Below are positions 8,188 to 17,129 of a stretch of 56,899 bases of DNA, piece by piece. Each line of letters begins with the position of its first letter. Position 1 is the first letter of the stretch. The DNA is from Acidobacteria bacterium UBA823. Its GTDB lineage: Bacteria; Acidobacteriota; Vicinamibacteria; Vicinamibacterales; UBA823. The notes below the pieces were generated by a model. That model saw only the letters and a program-made list of their open reading frames with translations, was not told the DNA's origin and did not search any database. Both the position numbers and the translations under genes were made by a program. The stretch is taken from assembly GCA_002296225.1 (NCBI GenBank), contig DBHR01000046.1, positions 1 to 56,899 on the forward strand, in the 5' to 3' direction.

Positions 8188-9582
8188 ATGGAAGAACTGA
8201 CAAACCAAATCCTAGCGGTCGACAGCTTCGTGTGGCAGCCCTATCTGATGCCGCTGATTCTCTTGCTCACTGGCGGCCTCATCACAGTCAGGACCGGGCT
8301 GGTACAGGTCAGGCGCTTTCCACTCGCCGTCCGCATGGTATTCGCCAGCGCGTTCAAGAAGAGCACCGCGCAAGACGGCACCATCACGCCGTTTCAAGCG
8401 CTGTCGACGGCCCTCGCCTCGACCGTCGGTAATGGCAACATCGGCGGCGTCGCAACCGCCATCCTCATCGGCGGACCGGGGGCAATCTTCTGGATGTGGG
8501 TCTGCGCAGCGGTCGGGATGGCCACGAAATACGCTGAGGCGCTGCTTGGCGTCCACTTCCGCGTGACCCGCGAGACGGGCGAACTGGCGGCCGGACCCAT
8601 GTACTACATCACCGGTGGAATCCCATATCCTTCGCTTGCCAAGCCACTAGCGCACGCCTTCGCGTTCTTCGGCGCCGTGGCCTGTTTACTTGGCACGGGC
8701 AACATGGCCCAGTCGAACACCGTCGCACGGACGTTTGTGGAAGCGGCGCAAACGATCTTTGACCTCGACGTACCCCTTTGGTTCCCGGGCATCCTGATCA
8801 CGGTCGTCGTTGGACTTGTGCTCCTCGGTGGCATAAAGCGAATCGCGGCTGTTGCCGAGAGGCTCGTGCCATCAATGATCGTGCTCTACCTCGTGACGGC
8901 AATAATCTACATCCTGCTGAACGTGACCGAAGTGCCGGCGATGTTTGCACTGATCATCTCCCAAGCCTTCTCACCGTCAGCCGCAGTAGGTGGCTTCGTC
9001 GGCGCATCGGTCGCCCAGGCGGTAGCCGCCGGAGTCAGCCGCGGCGTACTCTCGAACGAGGCCGGCCTCGGCAGCGCTCCAATCGCACATGGGATCGCCA
9101 ATGTCAAACATCCTGCGGAACAAGGTGTGGTCGGAATCTTCGAGGTCTTCGTGGACACAATACTCGTCTGCTCGATGACCGCATTCATCATCCTCTCATC
9201 TGGGCTTTGGACCGACCCGAGCTACCAGGCCTCGAGCGGCGACCTGACCGCTGCCGCCTTAAGCACCAGTATCCCGTTCGCGTCACTGATCGTCGCGGTG
9301 TGCTCATTCCTATTCGGGTTCTCAACCCTCATTGGCTGGTGCTACTACGGTGAAAAGTGCTTCGAGTTCCTGTTTGGCTCGAACAAGGTCGTGTTCTACC
9401 GGGTGCTCTTTACGGCACTGGTGATGCTCGGCTCAGTCATCTCGGTGCCGATGGTTTGGGCCATCGGCACGCTGCTGAACGGCTTCATGGCGTTTCCGAA
9501 TCTCATCGGCCTGATGTTCCTCGTCGGGACCGTCAAGAAGTTAACGCAGGAGTACTTCGAAAGCGGAAACGAAAATACTTAG
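8188..9582 (+). CDS. Alanine/glycine:cation symporter (AGCS) family protein
   Basis: Imports small neutral amino acids (alanine, glycine) with sodium or protons. The AGCS signature is clear: STALASTVGNGNIGGVATA near residue 72, then GGPGAIFWMW, GPMYYITGG, and SNEAGLGSAPIAH at about 290. It has 464 residues and about 10-11 membrane helices. The start is an ATG behind a good ribosome-binding site (AAGGAG). It probably shares the promoter of the upstream NSS gene and ends 16 bp before the convergent thiE stop. Confidence 0.94.
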   Translation: MEELTNQILAVDSFVWQPYLMPLILLLTGGLITVRTGLVQVRRFPLAVRMVFASAFKKSTAQDGTITPFQALSTALASTVGNGNIGGVATAILIGGPGAIFWMWVCAAVGMATKYAEALLGVHFRVTRETGELAAGPMYYITGGIPYPSLAKPLAHAFAFFGAVACLLGTGNMAQSNTVARTFVEAAQTIFDLDVPLWFPGILITVVVGLVLLGGIKRIAAVAERLVPSMIVLYLVTAIIYILLNVTEVPAMFALIISQAFSPSAAVGGFVGASVAQAVAAGVSRGVLSNEAGLGSAPIAHGIANVKHPAEQGVVGIFEVFVDTILVCSMTAFIILSSGLWTDPSYQASSGDLTAAALSTSIPFASLIVAVCSFLFGFSTLIGWCYYGEKCFEFLFGSNKVVFYRVLFTALVMLGSVISVPMVWAIGTLLNGFMAFPNLIGLMFLVGTVKKLTQEYFESGNENT

Positions 9583-9598
9583 GCTCCGGGCGCGGCGT

Positions 9599-10252
9599 TC
9601 AACGACTGAGGACCGCTAGGAATTCCGCTACGCGGCGTTCCGGGTTGCCCCCGGTTAATAAATCTGAGATCACGGCGACTGATGTTGCACCAGCATCGAT
9701 GACGTCGCGGGCCCGTTCCACAGTGATGCCGCCAATTCCAATGACCGGCAAGCCCTCGGCACGCGCGGCGGCTTGCGCGATGAGTTCTAGCCCTACCACC
9801 GCATCGGGAGCCATCTTACTGTGTGTCTCAAAGACCGGGCCAACCGCGACGTAGGAGATCGGCTCGGAGAGGGCGACCTCGAGTTGTCGTTGGGTGTGGA
9901 TTGAGAGACCTATCAGCGCGTCCGATCCCATGATCCGCCGCGCGGCGTCCACCGGTAGGTCGTCCTGCCCCAAGTGCAGCCCGCCCGCGCCGGATAACTG
10001 AGCGAGATCAGCCCGGTCGTTGACTATGATGGTCGCCCCATAGCGGGTTCCCAAACTGACGATCGCATCAGCCCAGACTATGGCGTCGCCACTCGTGGCC
10101 GACTTAGCACGCAACTGCACGAGGCGCGCGCCACCGCGCATCAAGGCCTCGGCAAACTTCGGCACTTTCCACCCGTGGTGGACCAATAGGTCGGCATCAA
10201 CGATTGCGTAAAGCGGAGGCAGGGGCGCCGGACGGATTGAAACCGGAGACAT
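9599..10252 (-). CDS. thiE: Thiamine-phosphate synthase (copy 1)
   Basis: Joins the HMP-pyrophosphate and thiazole-phosphate moieties into thiamine monophosphate. This TIM-barrel protein (217 residues) has LVQLRAKSATSGD, VNDRADLAQLSGAGGLHLGQDDLPV-type loops (diphosphate and HMP contacts) and the C-terminal phosphate-binding IGGITVERARDVIDAGA. The ATG at 10252 is preferred to a TTG two codons upstream. It lies 36 bp after accC on the same strand and is probably the last gene of accB-accC-thiE. A more divergent paralogue sits at 27787-28482. Confidence 0.9.
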   Translation of the reverse strand: MSPVSIRPAPLPPLYAIVDADLLVHHGWKVPKFAEALMRGGARLVQLRAKSATSGDAIVWADAIVSLGTRYGATIIVNDRADLAQLSGAGGLHLGQDDLPVDAARRIMGSDALIGLSIHTQRQLEVALSEPISYVAVGPVFETHSKMAPDAVVGLELIAQAAARAEGLPVIGIGGITVERARDVIDAGATSVAVISDLLTGGNPERRVAEFLAVLSR

Positions 10253-10288
10253 AGGCAAGGCGCGCGTAGAAGCACGCTGCCGATTAGG

Positions 10289-11659
10289 CTAAACTGCCTT
10301 GGCCAAGCGCTTACGTTGCCACTCGGCCTGAAAACGTTCCATGAACGTAGTGTCGAACTCTCCGGCAATGAACGCCGGGTCCTTTAGAATCGCTTGATGG
10401 AGGGGGATCGTCGTTTCGATCCCCTCGATCACAGCCATGTCGAGCGCCCGACGCATGCGCGCGATCGCCTCACTACGGTCGCGTCCGTGCGCAATCACCT
10501 TGGCCACAAGCGAATCGTAGAACGGCGACACGGTGCAACCGGCATGCGCGTAAGTATCTAGCCGAATGCCGGGCCCGCCTAGCACGTTGAACGTATCAAT
10601 CACCCCTGGCGATGGCACGAATGTGTTGGGGTTCTCAGCATTAACCCGGCATTCGATTGCGTGACCACGCTGTTTCACCCCTCGCTGCTTAAAAGCTAGT
10701 CGCTCGCCAGCAGCGATCCGAATCTGCTCCTTGACGATGTCAATACCCGTAATCATTTCCGTCACCGGATGTTCGACCTGCAGACGCGCATTGGCTTCGA
10801 TAAAGTAGAAATTGCGCTTGTGGTCCATAAGAAACTCGAAAGTCCCGGCATTGCGGTACTGCACCGCCTTGGCAGCATCTATGACCGTTTTCCCGATCTT
10901 CCTGCGTAACCGATCGGTCAGCGCAACCGACGGCGCCTCTTCGATGAGCTTCTGGTGACGCCGTTGGATTGAGCACTCACGCTCTCCTAGGTGGACGACT
11001 CCGCCGTGCTCATCGGCAAGCACCTGAACTTCGATATGCCGCGACGCTTCAATAAATTTTTCGAGGTACACGTCACGGATTCCAAAAGCCGTTTCGGCCT
11101 CGTGCCGAGCGGTGCGAAACGCAACTTCCAGTTCTTGGAACGAGCGCACCACGCGTAGGCCTCGGCCACCTCCACCGGCCGTCGCCTTGAAGATGAGGGG
11201 AAAGCCAAGATCTCTCGCGATCGCGATGGCCTGCTCAAAGCTATCCACCGGCCCATCACTGCCTGCCAAGACCTTTACACCGGCCTTTTTCATCGCCCGA
11301 CGCGCTCTAGCCTTATCGCCCATCAGGCGCATCACGGTCGGGTCGGGTCCAATGAACTTGATATCGCAGGCCTCACAGACCTCGGCGAGATACGCGCTCT
11401 CCGAGAGAAAGCCGTATCCTGGATGTAGCGCGTCCACGCCGGTTATTTCAGCCGCACTGATAACCGCCGGTACGTTCAAATAGCTGTCGATGCTTCGCCC
11501 GGGGCCGATACAGACTGCCTCGTCGGCAAATCCAACGTGGAGGGCATCTTCGTCCGGGGAAGAGTAAACCGCCACCGTGTGAATACCGAGCTCACGACAG
11601 GCGTGGATAACACGAAGTGCGATCTCGCCACGATTGGCGATCAGGATCTTTTTGAACAT
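10289..11659 (-). CDS. accC: Acetyl-CoA carboxylase, biotin carboxylase subunit
   Basis: ATP-dependent carboxylation of biotin on AccB, the first half-reaction of malonyl-CoA synthesis. The 456-residue protein has the biotin-carboxylase N-domain (KILIANRGEIALRVI), the ATP-grasp glycine loop KATAGGGGRGLR, the strongly conserved HIEVQVLADEHG and GERECSIQRRHQK, and ARLQVEHPVTEMITGIDIV. All are typical and full length. It follows accB by 42 bp; the carboxyltransferase genes accA and accD are not in the window. Confidence 0.97.
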   Translation of the reverse strand: MFKKILIANRGEIALRVIHACRELGIHTVAVYSSPDEDALHVGFADEAVCIGPGRSIDSYLNVPAVISAAEITGVDALHPGYGFLSESAYLAEVCEACDIKFIGPDPTVMRLMGDKARARRAMKKAGVKVLAGSDGPVDSFEQAIAIARDLGFPLIFKATAGGGGRGLRVVRSFQELEVAFRTARHEAETAFGIRDVYLEKFIEASRHIEVQVLADEHGGVVHLGERECSIQRRHQKLIEEAPSVALTDRLRRKIGKTVIDAAKAVQYRNAGTFEFLMDHKRNFYFIEANARLQVEHPVTEMITGIDIVKEQIRIAAGERLAFKQRGVKQRGHAIECRVNAENPNTFVPSPGVIDTFNVLGGPGIRLDTYAHAGCTVSPFYDSLVAKVIAHGRDRSEAIARMRRALDMAVIEGIETTIPLHQAILKDPAFIAGEFDTTFMERFQAEWQRKRLAKAV

Positions 11660-11701
11660 GAATCAATAAAGACGCCACGTCGCGCCTCAGCCTCTAACCG
11701 G

Positions 11702-12157
11702 CTAAGGACGAATGGCAAAGAGCTGGTCACCGTACTGCACGGGCTGACCGTTTTCGACGAAAATCGTGACGACCTCGCCATCGACCTCAGAATCGATTTC
11801 GTTCATCAACTTCATCGCCTCAATAATGCACAAGACCTGACCCCGCCCCACCGTGTCGCCAGCCTCTACAAACGGTTTAGCCTTAGGGTCGGGCGCACGA
11901 AAGAACGTTCCGACGATCGGCGATTTAATCACCACCAGCTTGGAAGTATCATCCGTATCGGCTTCGGCCACTGGTTTCAGCGGCTCAGCCACGGTTGACG
12001 CGAGCTCCGGAACTGGCACGGGGCTCACACTGGCCTGCGGAGACAAATCCGCTCGCTTAATCCGGAGCCGGATGCCTTCCTGCTCGACCTCCAACTCTAG
12101 AAGGCTATGTTCTTCGGCGAGTTCAAGAACCCGCCTAATCTCATCAAGGTTCATCAT
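11702..12157 (-). CDS. accB: Biotin carboxyl carrier protein of acetyl-CoA carboxylase
   Basis: Carries biotin between the AccC active site and the carboxyltransferase. A helical N-terminus (to about 38) and a Pro/Ala-rich linker precede the biotinyl domain (about 73-151). The modified lysine is in EAMKLMNEI (about residue 116). Start chosen at the ATG at 12157, behind GAAGAG; the open frame begins with a TTG two codons earlier. A promoter-like sequence lies about 120 bp upstream. The gene precedes accC in the usual order. Confidence 0.96.
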   Translation of the reverse strand: MMNLDEIRRVLELAEEHSLLELEVEQEGIRLRIKRADLSPQASVSPVPVPELASTVAEPLKPVAEADTDDTSKLVVIKSPIVGTFFRAPDPKAKPFVEAGDTVGRGQVLCIIEAMKLMNEIDSEVDGEVVTIFVENGQPVQYGDQLFAIRP

Positions 12158-12275
12158 GTGCAACTCTTCACACTACAACACGGCAGGCGCGGTCGTCAGA
12201 ACCCGATCGTCCCCCAGCAAGACCTACGTTAGACACGCCTCATCGCGCTCATTCGACGTGCTAAGTTTTCTGATG

Positions 12276-12303
12276 ATACTAGACGCACGTCTCCACTGGT
12301 CAA
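12276..12303 (-). promoter_or_regulatory. Putative promoter for accB-accC-thiE
   Basis: Read on the minus strand: TTGACC (12303-12298), a 16 bp spacer, then TAGTAT (12281-12276). Both hexamers are close to the sigma-70 consensus, and the site sits in the 254 bp gene-free gap between pepP and accB. The predicted leader is about 110 nt. Confidence 0.5.
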
Positions 12304-12411
12304 GCAGGGGCGCGGAAATGATTGAACGCTGTGCCAATATGAGCAAATTCCGGCACCTGCGGAACATCAGGCCCTGTGGTGTACGTATTCGGGGGCGACG
12401 CCGGCTTGGAC

Positions 12412-13581
12412 TCACAACTGCACCCACAGCTCCCGGCCTACGTCCGTGAGCAATTCATAACCATCATCGGTCACAAGGACGTCATCTTCAATACGAACCC
12501 CGCCGCAATCTGGCTCGTAGGCTCCGGGTTCAACGGTAAACACCATGCCGGAGGATAGCAGTCCGTCGGAACCCAGCGCTGCGGCATGCTCCCGGTCGGT
12601 TTCGCGCCTGCCGATCCGTGGCTCTTCGTGAATCTCTAAGCCGAGGCCGTGTCCGGTTCCATGCCCGAAGGCCTTACCAAGCCCATTCTCCTCCAGCACC
12701 CGCCGTGCAGCGCTATCCACATCGCTCGCCCACGCACCCGGACGAATCGTAGCCAGCGCAGCACGTTGAGCGTCGGCGACAGCGGCGTGGAGGCGGCACG
12801 CTGTCTCGCTGGGCGGACCGATCGTTGCAACGCGGCTCAGATCCACGCAGTAACCGCGGAAGACCCCACCAAAGTCCAACAAGACGATGTCCCCCTCAAC
12901 CAACGCTCGATCCGTAGGCTGCGCGTGTGGGAGAGCACTGTTGGGCCCAGACGCGACGATCGTATCAAACGCTGGTCGTTCAAAGCCGGCCTTGCGCAGA
13001 GTGGCGTCGATCTCGGCTGCCACCTCACGCTCCTGACGCCCACGTCGAATGGTGCGCCGCACATTACTCGCCACTGTTGTGAGTATCCGTCCGGCAGCAC
13101 GTAGAGTTGCTAGTTCGTAGTCATCCTTAAGAATTCGCACCTGCTCGACAACCCTGGTGGTCGGGACCAATGCAGGAACCGCTCGCCCGCCCGTCAATGC
13201 TTGTTCGAGCGCAGCGGACAAGGAACTATGGGTTCGCACGGTCATCCGCGCAGCCTCAAATCCCACCCGCACAACATTGGAAGAAACCAAGAGGCTTCCC
13301 AGCGTCTCCTCGTATTTGTGAATAACGGATACCAGCTCGGTCTGACGCGGTCCGTGAATCGACTCGATTAACTCCCGGGCAGCGGTGAGATACCGGCCGT
13401 CAGTGACTAGATAGCAGACGTTCCCCGACACCAATAGGGAGGCCGACGTGCCTTGAAAGTTTGTGAGGTAACGGATGTTCGGGCCGTGGGTGACGAGAAG
13501 AGCGTCAAGATTTTCTTCGTCAAGCCGTCGGCGGACCCGTTCAAGGCGTCTCCAAAGGTGTTGCGAAGACGGCTGCTCCAT
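12412..13581 (-). CDS. pepP: Xaa-Pro aminopeptidase/dipeptidase, M24 family
   Basis: Metallopeptidase that removes N-terminal residues before proline. An N-terminal creatinase-like domain (about 1-130, with LLVTHGPNIRYLTNF) precedes the pita-bread catalytic domain. Metal ligands are visible: two Asp in DFGGVFRGYCVDLSR, His in HGTGHGLGLEIHE, Glu in TVEPGAYEPDCGGVRIED and a final Glu shortly after. The frame is open to 13830, but the extra 83 residues do not resemble the family; the ATG at 13581 gives 389 residues. PepP and PepQ types are hard to separate by eye. Many bacteria place efp between pepP and accB; it is absent here. Confidence 0.88.
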   Translation of the reverse strand: MEQPSSQHLWRRLERVRRRLDEENLDALLVTHGPNIRYLTNFQGTSASLLVSGNVCYLVTDGRYLTAARELIESIHGPRQTELVSVIHKYEETLGSLLVSSNVVRVGFEAARMTVRTHSSLSAALEQALTGGRAVPALVPTTRVVEQVRILKDDYELATLRAAGRILTTVASNVRRTIRRGRQEREVAAEIDATLRKAGFERPAFDTIVASGPNSALPHAQPTDRALVEGDIVLLDFGGVFRGYCVDLSRVATIGPPSETACRLHAAVADAQRAALATIRPGAWASDVDSAARRVLEENGLGKAFGHGTGHGLGLEIHEEPRIGRRETDREHAAALGSDGLLSSGMVFTVEPGAYEPDCGGVRIEDDVLVTDDGYELLTDVGRELWVQL

Positions 13582-13866
13582 ATCCAGTCTCGCGAGGTGC
13601 TCGGCCCAACGCCGACTTCCGGTTGCGGGCGTACCCGCAATTAGACCACGCGCCTGGGCTTTATCGGCTGCTTGGCCGAACCTGGCCAGTGCAGGATCAT
13701 CCGGACGCTCGCTCTCTACAGAACCACGTGCGCAAATTGCACGCCTCACCAAACCTGGCAAACCTCGGCACGGCCTCGATTTCTCACTGAGGAACGACTC
13801 GGTTCGTAACTCTGTTCCCACTGGCGCCAAAGCGATGCCAAGTGCCCGCTTAGACCGGTCGGTTCC
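13582..13866. other. Gene-free interval between pepP and the rplM promoter
   Basis: About 285 bases separating divergent genes. The minus strand stays open as an N-terminal extension of the pepP frame, but its translation (Arg- and Ala-rich) looks non-coding. I see no repeat, RNA gene or recognisable remnant. Confidence 0.5.
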
Positions 13867-13895
13867 TTGACACCACCCCTAATCGTCCGTATTAT
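13867..13895 (+). promoter_or_regulatory. Near-consensus sigma-70 promoter of the rplM operon
   Basis: A perfect TTGACA at 13867-13872 and TATTAT at 13890-13895 with an ideal 17 bp spacer. Transcription should start near 13902, about 29 bases before the rplM start. This is among the strongest promoters in the window, as expected for a ribosomal-protein operon. Confidence 0.75.
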
Positions 13896-13930
13896 CTTGG
13901 TTTGCGGCTACGCGGAAGGTGTAGAGAGAG

Positions 13931-14365
13931 GTGATAAGGACGTTCGTCGCCACGCCGAAGAGCGTGGAGCGCAAGTGGCATGTGATCGACGCCAGAGGCA
14001 AGGTCCTCGGACGGGTCGCAACGGTCGCAGCGCGCCTACTTCAGGGCAAGCACCGTCCTCAGTACACACCGTTCATCGACACCGGTGACCACGTCATCGT
14101 TGTCAATGCCGCGCAGGTCAAGTTGACCGGTGATAAAGAAGACCAGAAGCTCTATCGACGGCACAGCGGCTATCCGGGTGGGCTTCGAGAACAGCGCGCG
14201 AAGGTCGTTCGCCGAGAACAGCCGACCCGACTCGTCGAAAAGGCCGTGCGTGGCATGCTCCCCAAAACTAAGCTGGGCAGTGCGATGTATCGAAAACTGA
14301 AGGTCTATACTGGAGCAGACCATCCACATACCGCCCAGAAACCCACCACGCTCAAGGTCGCGTAA
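13931..14365 (+). CDS. rplM: 50S ribosomal protein L13
   Basis: Early-assembly 23S rRNA-binding protein. The 144-residue sequence carries WHVIDARGKVLGRVA, the family motif VNAAQVKLTGDK, the YRHSGYPGGLR-like loop, and AVRGMLPKTKLG. The GTG start follows the purine-rich GAGAGAG. It heads the rplM-rpsI-rpsB-tsf-pyrH-frr-thrC run, with rpsI starting one base after its stop. Confidence 0.97.
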   Translation: MIRTFVATPKSVERKWHVIDARGKVLGRVATVAARLLQGKHRPQYTPFIDTGDHVIVVNAAQVKLTGDKEDQKLYRRHSGYPGGLREQRAKVVRREQPTRLVEKAVRGMLPKTKLGSAMYRKLKVYTGADHPHTAQKPTTLKVA

Positions 14366-14366
14366 C

Positions 14367-14759
14367 TTGGTCAACAACGAATTCTACGGCACCGGACGTC
14401 GGAAGACATCAATTGCACGCGTCTTTCTCCGCCCCGGTACTGGCGCAATGCGGGTCAATTGTCAGTCGCTCGAAGTGAGTTTTCCAACAGAGGTGCTCCG
14501 AATGCAAATCCGGCAGCCACTGGAGTTGACCAAGACTCTCGACAAGTACGACGTGCTGGCGACGACAACTGGCGGCGGCAAATCCGGCCAGGCTGGCGCG
14601 ATGCGGCTCGGCATTGCGCGGGCGCTGGTTAAGGCAAATACTGACCTGCGTCCCGACCTTAAGAAGGCCGGCTTCCTCTCTCGCGATCCACGCATCAAAG
14701 AGCGTAAGAAGTACGGCTTGGCCGGCGCGCGTAAGCGGTTCCAGTTCAGTAAACGGTAG
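14367..14759 (+). CDS. rpsI: 30S ribosomal protein S9
   Basis: Small-subunit head protein whose C-terminal tail reaches the P site. The sequence has FYGTGRRKTSIARVFLRPGTG at the N-terminus, GGGKSGQAGAMRLGIARAL in the middle and the invariant C-terminus KKYGLAGARKRFQFSKR. The start is a TTG, two codons before the conserved region, with AAGG nine bases upstream and no better alternative. It begins one base after the rplM stop, so the two are co-translated. Confidence 0.97.
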   Translation: MVNNEFYGTGRRKTSIARVFLRPGTGAMRVNCQSLEVSFPTEVLRMQIRQPLELTKTLDKYDVLATTTGGGKSGQAGAMRLGIARALVKANTDLRPDLKKAGFLSRDPRIKERKKYGLAGARKRFQFSKR

Positions 14760-14818
14760 AACAGAGTGAGGACAAACCTGGGTCGCAATATGGTAAGAAC
14801 ACTCACAGGAGAGAGAGC

Positions 14819-15616
14819 TTGACCGCGACCGCGTTGAAGGAGTTACTCGAATCCGGAGTGCACTTCGGCCATCAGACGAGGCGTTGGAACCCAAAGATGA
14901 AGGAATACATCTTTGGTGAGCGAAACGGTATCTACATCATCGATCTCAGTAAGACAGCCAAGCTACTCAGTGCAGCTCAGCAGTTCGTCTCCACAACGGC
15001 TGCGGAGGGCCGCACCATCCTTTTCGTCGGTACGAAGCGCCAAGCCCAGGATGTGGTCCTTAAGGAAGCGAAGCGATGCCGTATGTTCTTCGTCAATCAA
15101 CGGTGGTTGGGCGGCTTGCTGACCAACTTCACCACAATTCAGCGAAGCATCGGGCGCTTAAAAGATCTCGAAGCCATGGTTGAAGATGGACGTTACGATA
15201 CGCTGTCGAAGAAGGAAATCGCTAGACTTGAAAAGGAGAAGCGGAAGCTTCTGAAGAACCTCGATGGCATCCGAATGATGTCTCGACTGCCTGACGTGGT
15301 GTTCGTTGTCGACACGCGCAATGAAAAGATTGCTGTCGACGAAGCCCGCAAGTTGAAGATTCCGATTGTTGGTATCGTCGACACAAACTGTGACCCCGAC
15401 GAAGTCGATTACGTCATTCCGGGTAATGACGACGCCCTCCGGGCCATCAAACTGCTCCTAGCCAAGATCGCCGATGCCGTCATCGAAGGTCTGAACGTGC
15501 GTGAGTCGGCTCAGGCCGAGCGCGCCACAAACGCCACCAACGGTAAGACATCGGGTGCACCAACTTCGGCCGTGTCCGCTAGCCCTGAAGAAGCGACTAC
15601 CCCGGCATCCGCCTAG
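14819..15616 (+). CDS. rpsB: 30S ribosomal protein S2
   Basis: Joins the small subunit late, at the head-body junction. LLESGVHFGHQTRRWNPKM, the coiled-coil insert rich in KEIARLEKEKRKL, and VVDTRNEKIAVDEARKL and GIVDTNCDPDEVDYVIPGNDD are textbook S2. At 265 residues it includes an Ala/Thr-rich C-terminal tail. The TTG start has a strong site (AGGAGAGAG) directly upstream. A 59 bp gap after rpsI could hold a leader, but no clear structure was recognised. Confidence 0.97.
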   Translation: MTATALKELLESGVHFGHQTRRWNPKMKEYIFGERNGIYIIDLSKTAKLLSAAQQFVSTTAAEGRTILFVGTKRQAQDVVLKEAKRCRMFFVNQRWLGGLLTNFTTIQRSIGRLKDLEAMVEDGRYDTLSKKEIARLEKEKRKLLKNLDGIRMMSRLPDVVFVVDTRNEKIAVDEARKLKIPIVGIVDTNCDPDEVDYVIPGNDDALRAIKLLLAKIADAVIEGLNVRESAQAERATNATNGKTSGAPTSAVSASPEEATTPASA

Positions 15617-15720
15617 GCGCTACGCGTCGAAGAACCGCTCGCGCCGGCTTGATGATTTGCCGGCGTTGTTTTTGTACGGAGCCCGCCAAGTGGGCCATTT
15701 GCCTGGACTGGAGAAGTTCA

Positions 15721-16323
15721 ATGAATATCTCGGCAACCGATGTCAAGGCTCTGCGCGACAAGACCGGCGCGGGCTTTATGGAATGCAAGTCCGCCCTCGC
15801 TGAGGCCGACGGTGACGCAGAACAGGCCATTACGATCCTACGCAAGCGCGGCCTCACCAAAGCCGCCAAACGGGCCGGCCGCTCGACCGAGCAAGGTGTC
15901 GTTGGCAGCTACATCCACACGGGCGGCAAAGTCGGAGTCCTCATCGAAGTGAACTGCGAGACCGATTTCGTCGCACGCACGGACGACTTCAAGGAACTCG
16001 TCAAGGAATTAGCGATGCACGTTGCGGCGACCAACCCACAGTACATACGGCGAGAAGACGTACCAGCGGCAACCGTTGAGCACGAAAAGGGTATCTTCCG
16101 ATCGCAGCTCGAAGGCCAGAAAAAGCCAGCCCACGTGATCGATAAGATCCTCGAAGGCAAGCTCGAAGGCTATTACCGCGACACCGTCCTGCTGGACCAG
16201 CCATCAATTCGGGACTCCAAAATAACCATTAACCAACTTGTGGCGACCACCATCGCGAAGATGGGAGAAAACGTTACGATCTCACGTTTCGCTAGGTTTA
16301 AGATCGGCGAGGGTTCGACCTAA
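15721..16323 (+). CDS. tsf: Elongation factor Ts, short form
   Basis: Nucleotide-exchange factor for EF-Tu. An N-terminal UBA-like domain contains the signature LRDKTGAGFMECKSALAEA, followed by the TDFVAR motif (VNCETDFVARTDDFKEL) of the core. At 200 residues it is the short type with a single core domain, as in Thermus-like and many non-proteobacterial EF-Ts. The ATG at 15721 is preferred over the longer open frame from 15649 because the conserved N-terminus starts there. rpsB precedes it, the usual order. Confidence 0.97.
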   Translation: MNISATDVKALRDKTGAGFMECKSALAEADGDAEQAITILRKRGLTKAAKRAGRSTEQGVVGSYIHTGGKVGVLIEVNCETDFVARTDDFKELVKELAMHVAATNPQYIRREDVPAATVEHEKGIFRSQLEGQKKPAHVIDKILEGKLEGYYRDTVLLDQPSIRDSKITINQLVATTIAKMGENVTISRFARFKIGEGST

Positions 16324-16374
16324 GGATTTTAATCGCCCAAGCGTAGCCAGCTCACCTTAACCCTGACGCCGATC

Positions 16375-16380
16375 TATAAT
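16375..16380 (+). promoter_or_regulatory. -10 box before pyrH
   Basis: Perfect TATAAT ten bases before the pyrH ATG. If used, the leader would be only about four bases. No convincing -35 box is visible, so it may merely supplement readthrough from rplM. Confidence 0.4.
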
Positions 16381-16390
16381 CTCTGCGACC

Positions 16391-17107
16391 ATGGCCTCGC
16401 CCGCTTACCAGCGTGTCCTTCTCAAAGTCTCGGGAGAAGCGCTTCTTGGACCGGAATCTTTTGGAATCGATCCCAACGTAACTACTCAAATAGCCAGAGA
16501 AATTGGTGAGGTTCACCATCTCGGCGTTGAAATCGCCGTCGTCATCGGTGGCGGTAACATCTTTCGCGGCCTTGCAGCTAGCGCACGTGGGATGGACCGT
16601 GCCACTGCCGATTACATGGGCATGCTGGCAACAGTCATTAATGCTCTTGCGCTACAAGACGCCCTCGAGCAGATCGACGTCATCACGAGAGTCGTAACCG
16701 CAATAGAGATGCGGGCGGTCGCAGAGCCGTTCATCCGCCGACGGGCAGTCCGCCACTTGGAGAAAAAACGCGTCGTGGTCTTTGCCGCTGGCACCGGGAA
16801 TCCATACTTCACTACGGATACGGCCGCGGCACTACGCGCCGTCGAGATCCGGGCCGACGTCATCCTTAAGGGCACCAAGGTCGACGGAATCTACACCGCG
16901 GACCCCATGAAAGATCTCAAAGCAACACGCTTCGACTCAATTTCTTACTTGCAGGTCCTCGAACAGGGCCTAAAGGTCATGGACGCAACCGCCGTCTCAC
17001 TCTGCATGGACAACAAGCTACCGATCGTTGTCTTCAACCTGCAGCGACCCGGCAATCTGAAGCGTGCGATCATGGGAGAATCGATCGGGTCTCTGGTCAC
17101 GGTATGA
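16391..17107 (+). CDS. pyrH: UMP kinase
   Basis: Amino-acid-kinase-fold enzyme phosphorylating UMP to UDP. It shows the phosphate-binding LKVSGEAL, the VVIGGGNIFRG loop, MDRATADYMGMLATVINALALQD, ILKGTKVDGIYTADP and ATAVSLCMDNKLPIVVF near the C-terminus. Length (238) is normal. It sits between tsf and frr, the widespread rpsB-tsf-pyrH-frr order, after a 67 bp gap that contains a -10 box. Confidence 0.97.
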   Translation: MASPAYQRVLLKVSGEALLGPESFGIDPNVTTQIAREIGEVHHLGVEIAVVIGGGNIFRGLAASARGMDRATADYMGMLATVINALALQDALEQIDVITRVVTAIEMRAVAEPFIRRRAVRHLEKKRVVVFAAGTGNPYFTTDTAAALRAVEIRADVILKGTKVDGIYTADPMKDLKATRFDSISYLQVLEQGLKVMDATAVSLCMDNKLPIVVFNLQRPGNLKRAIMGESIGSLVTV

Positions 17108-17129
17108 AAGAACAGCAAAGGAATGCACG

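Noticed and set aside
12164..12411. Possible efp or its remnant between pepP and accB
   Set aside because: No EF-P-like sequence in any frame; only a promoter.
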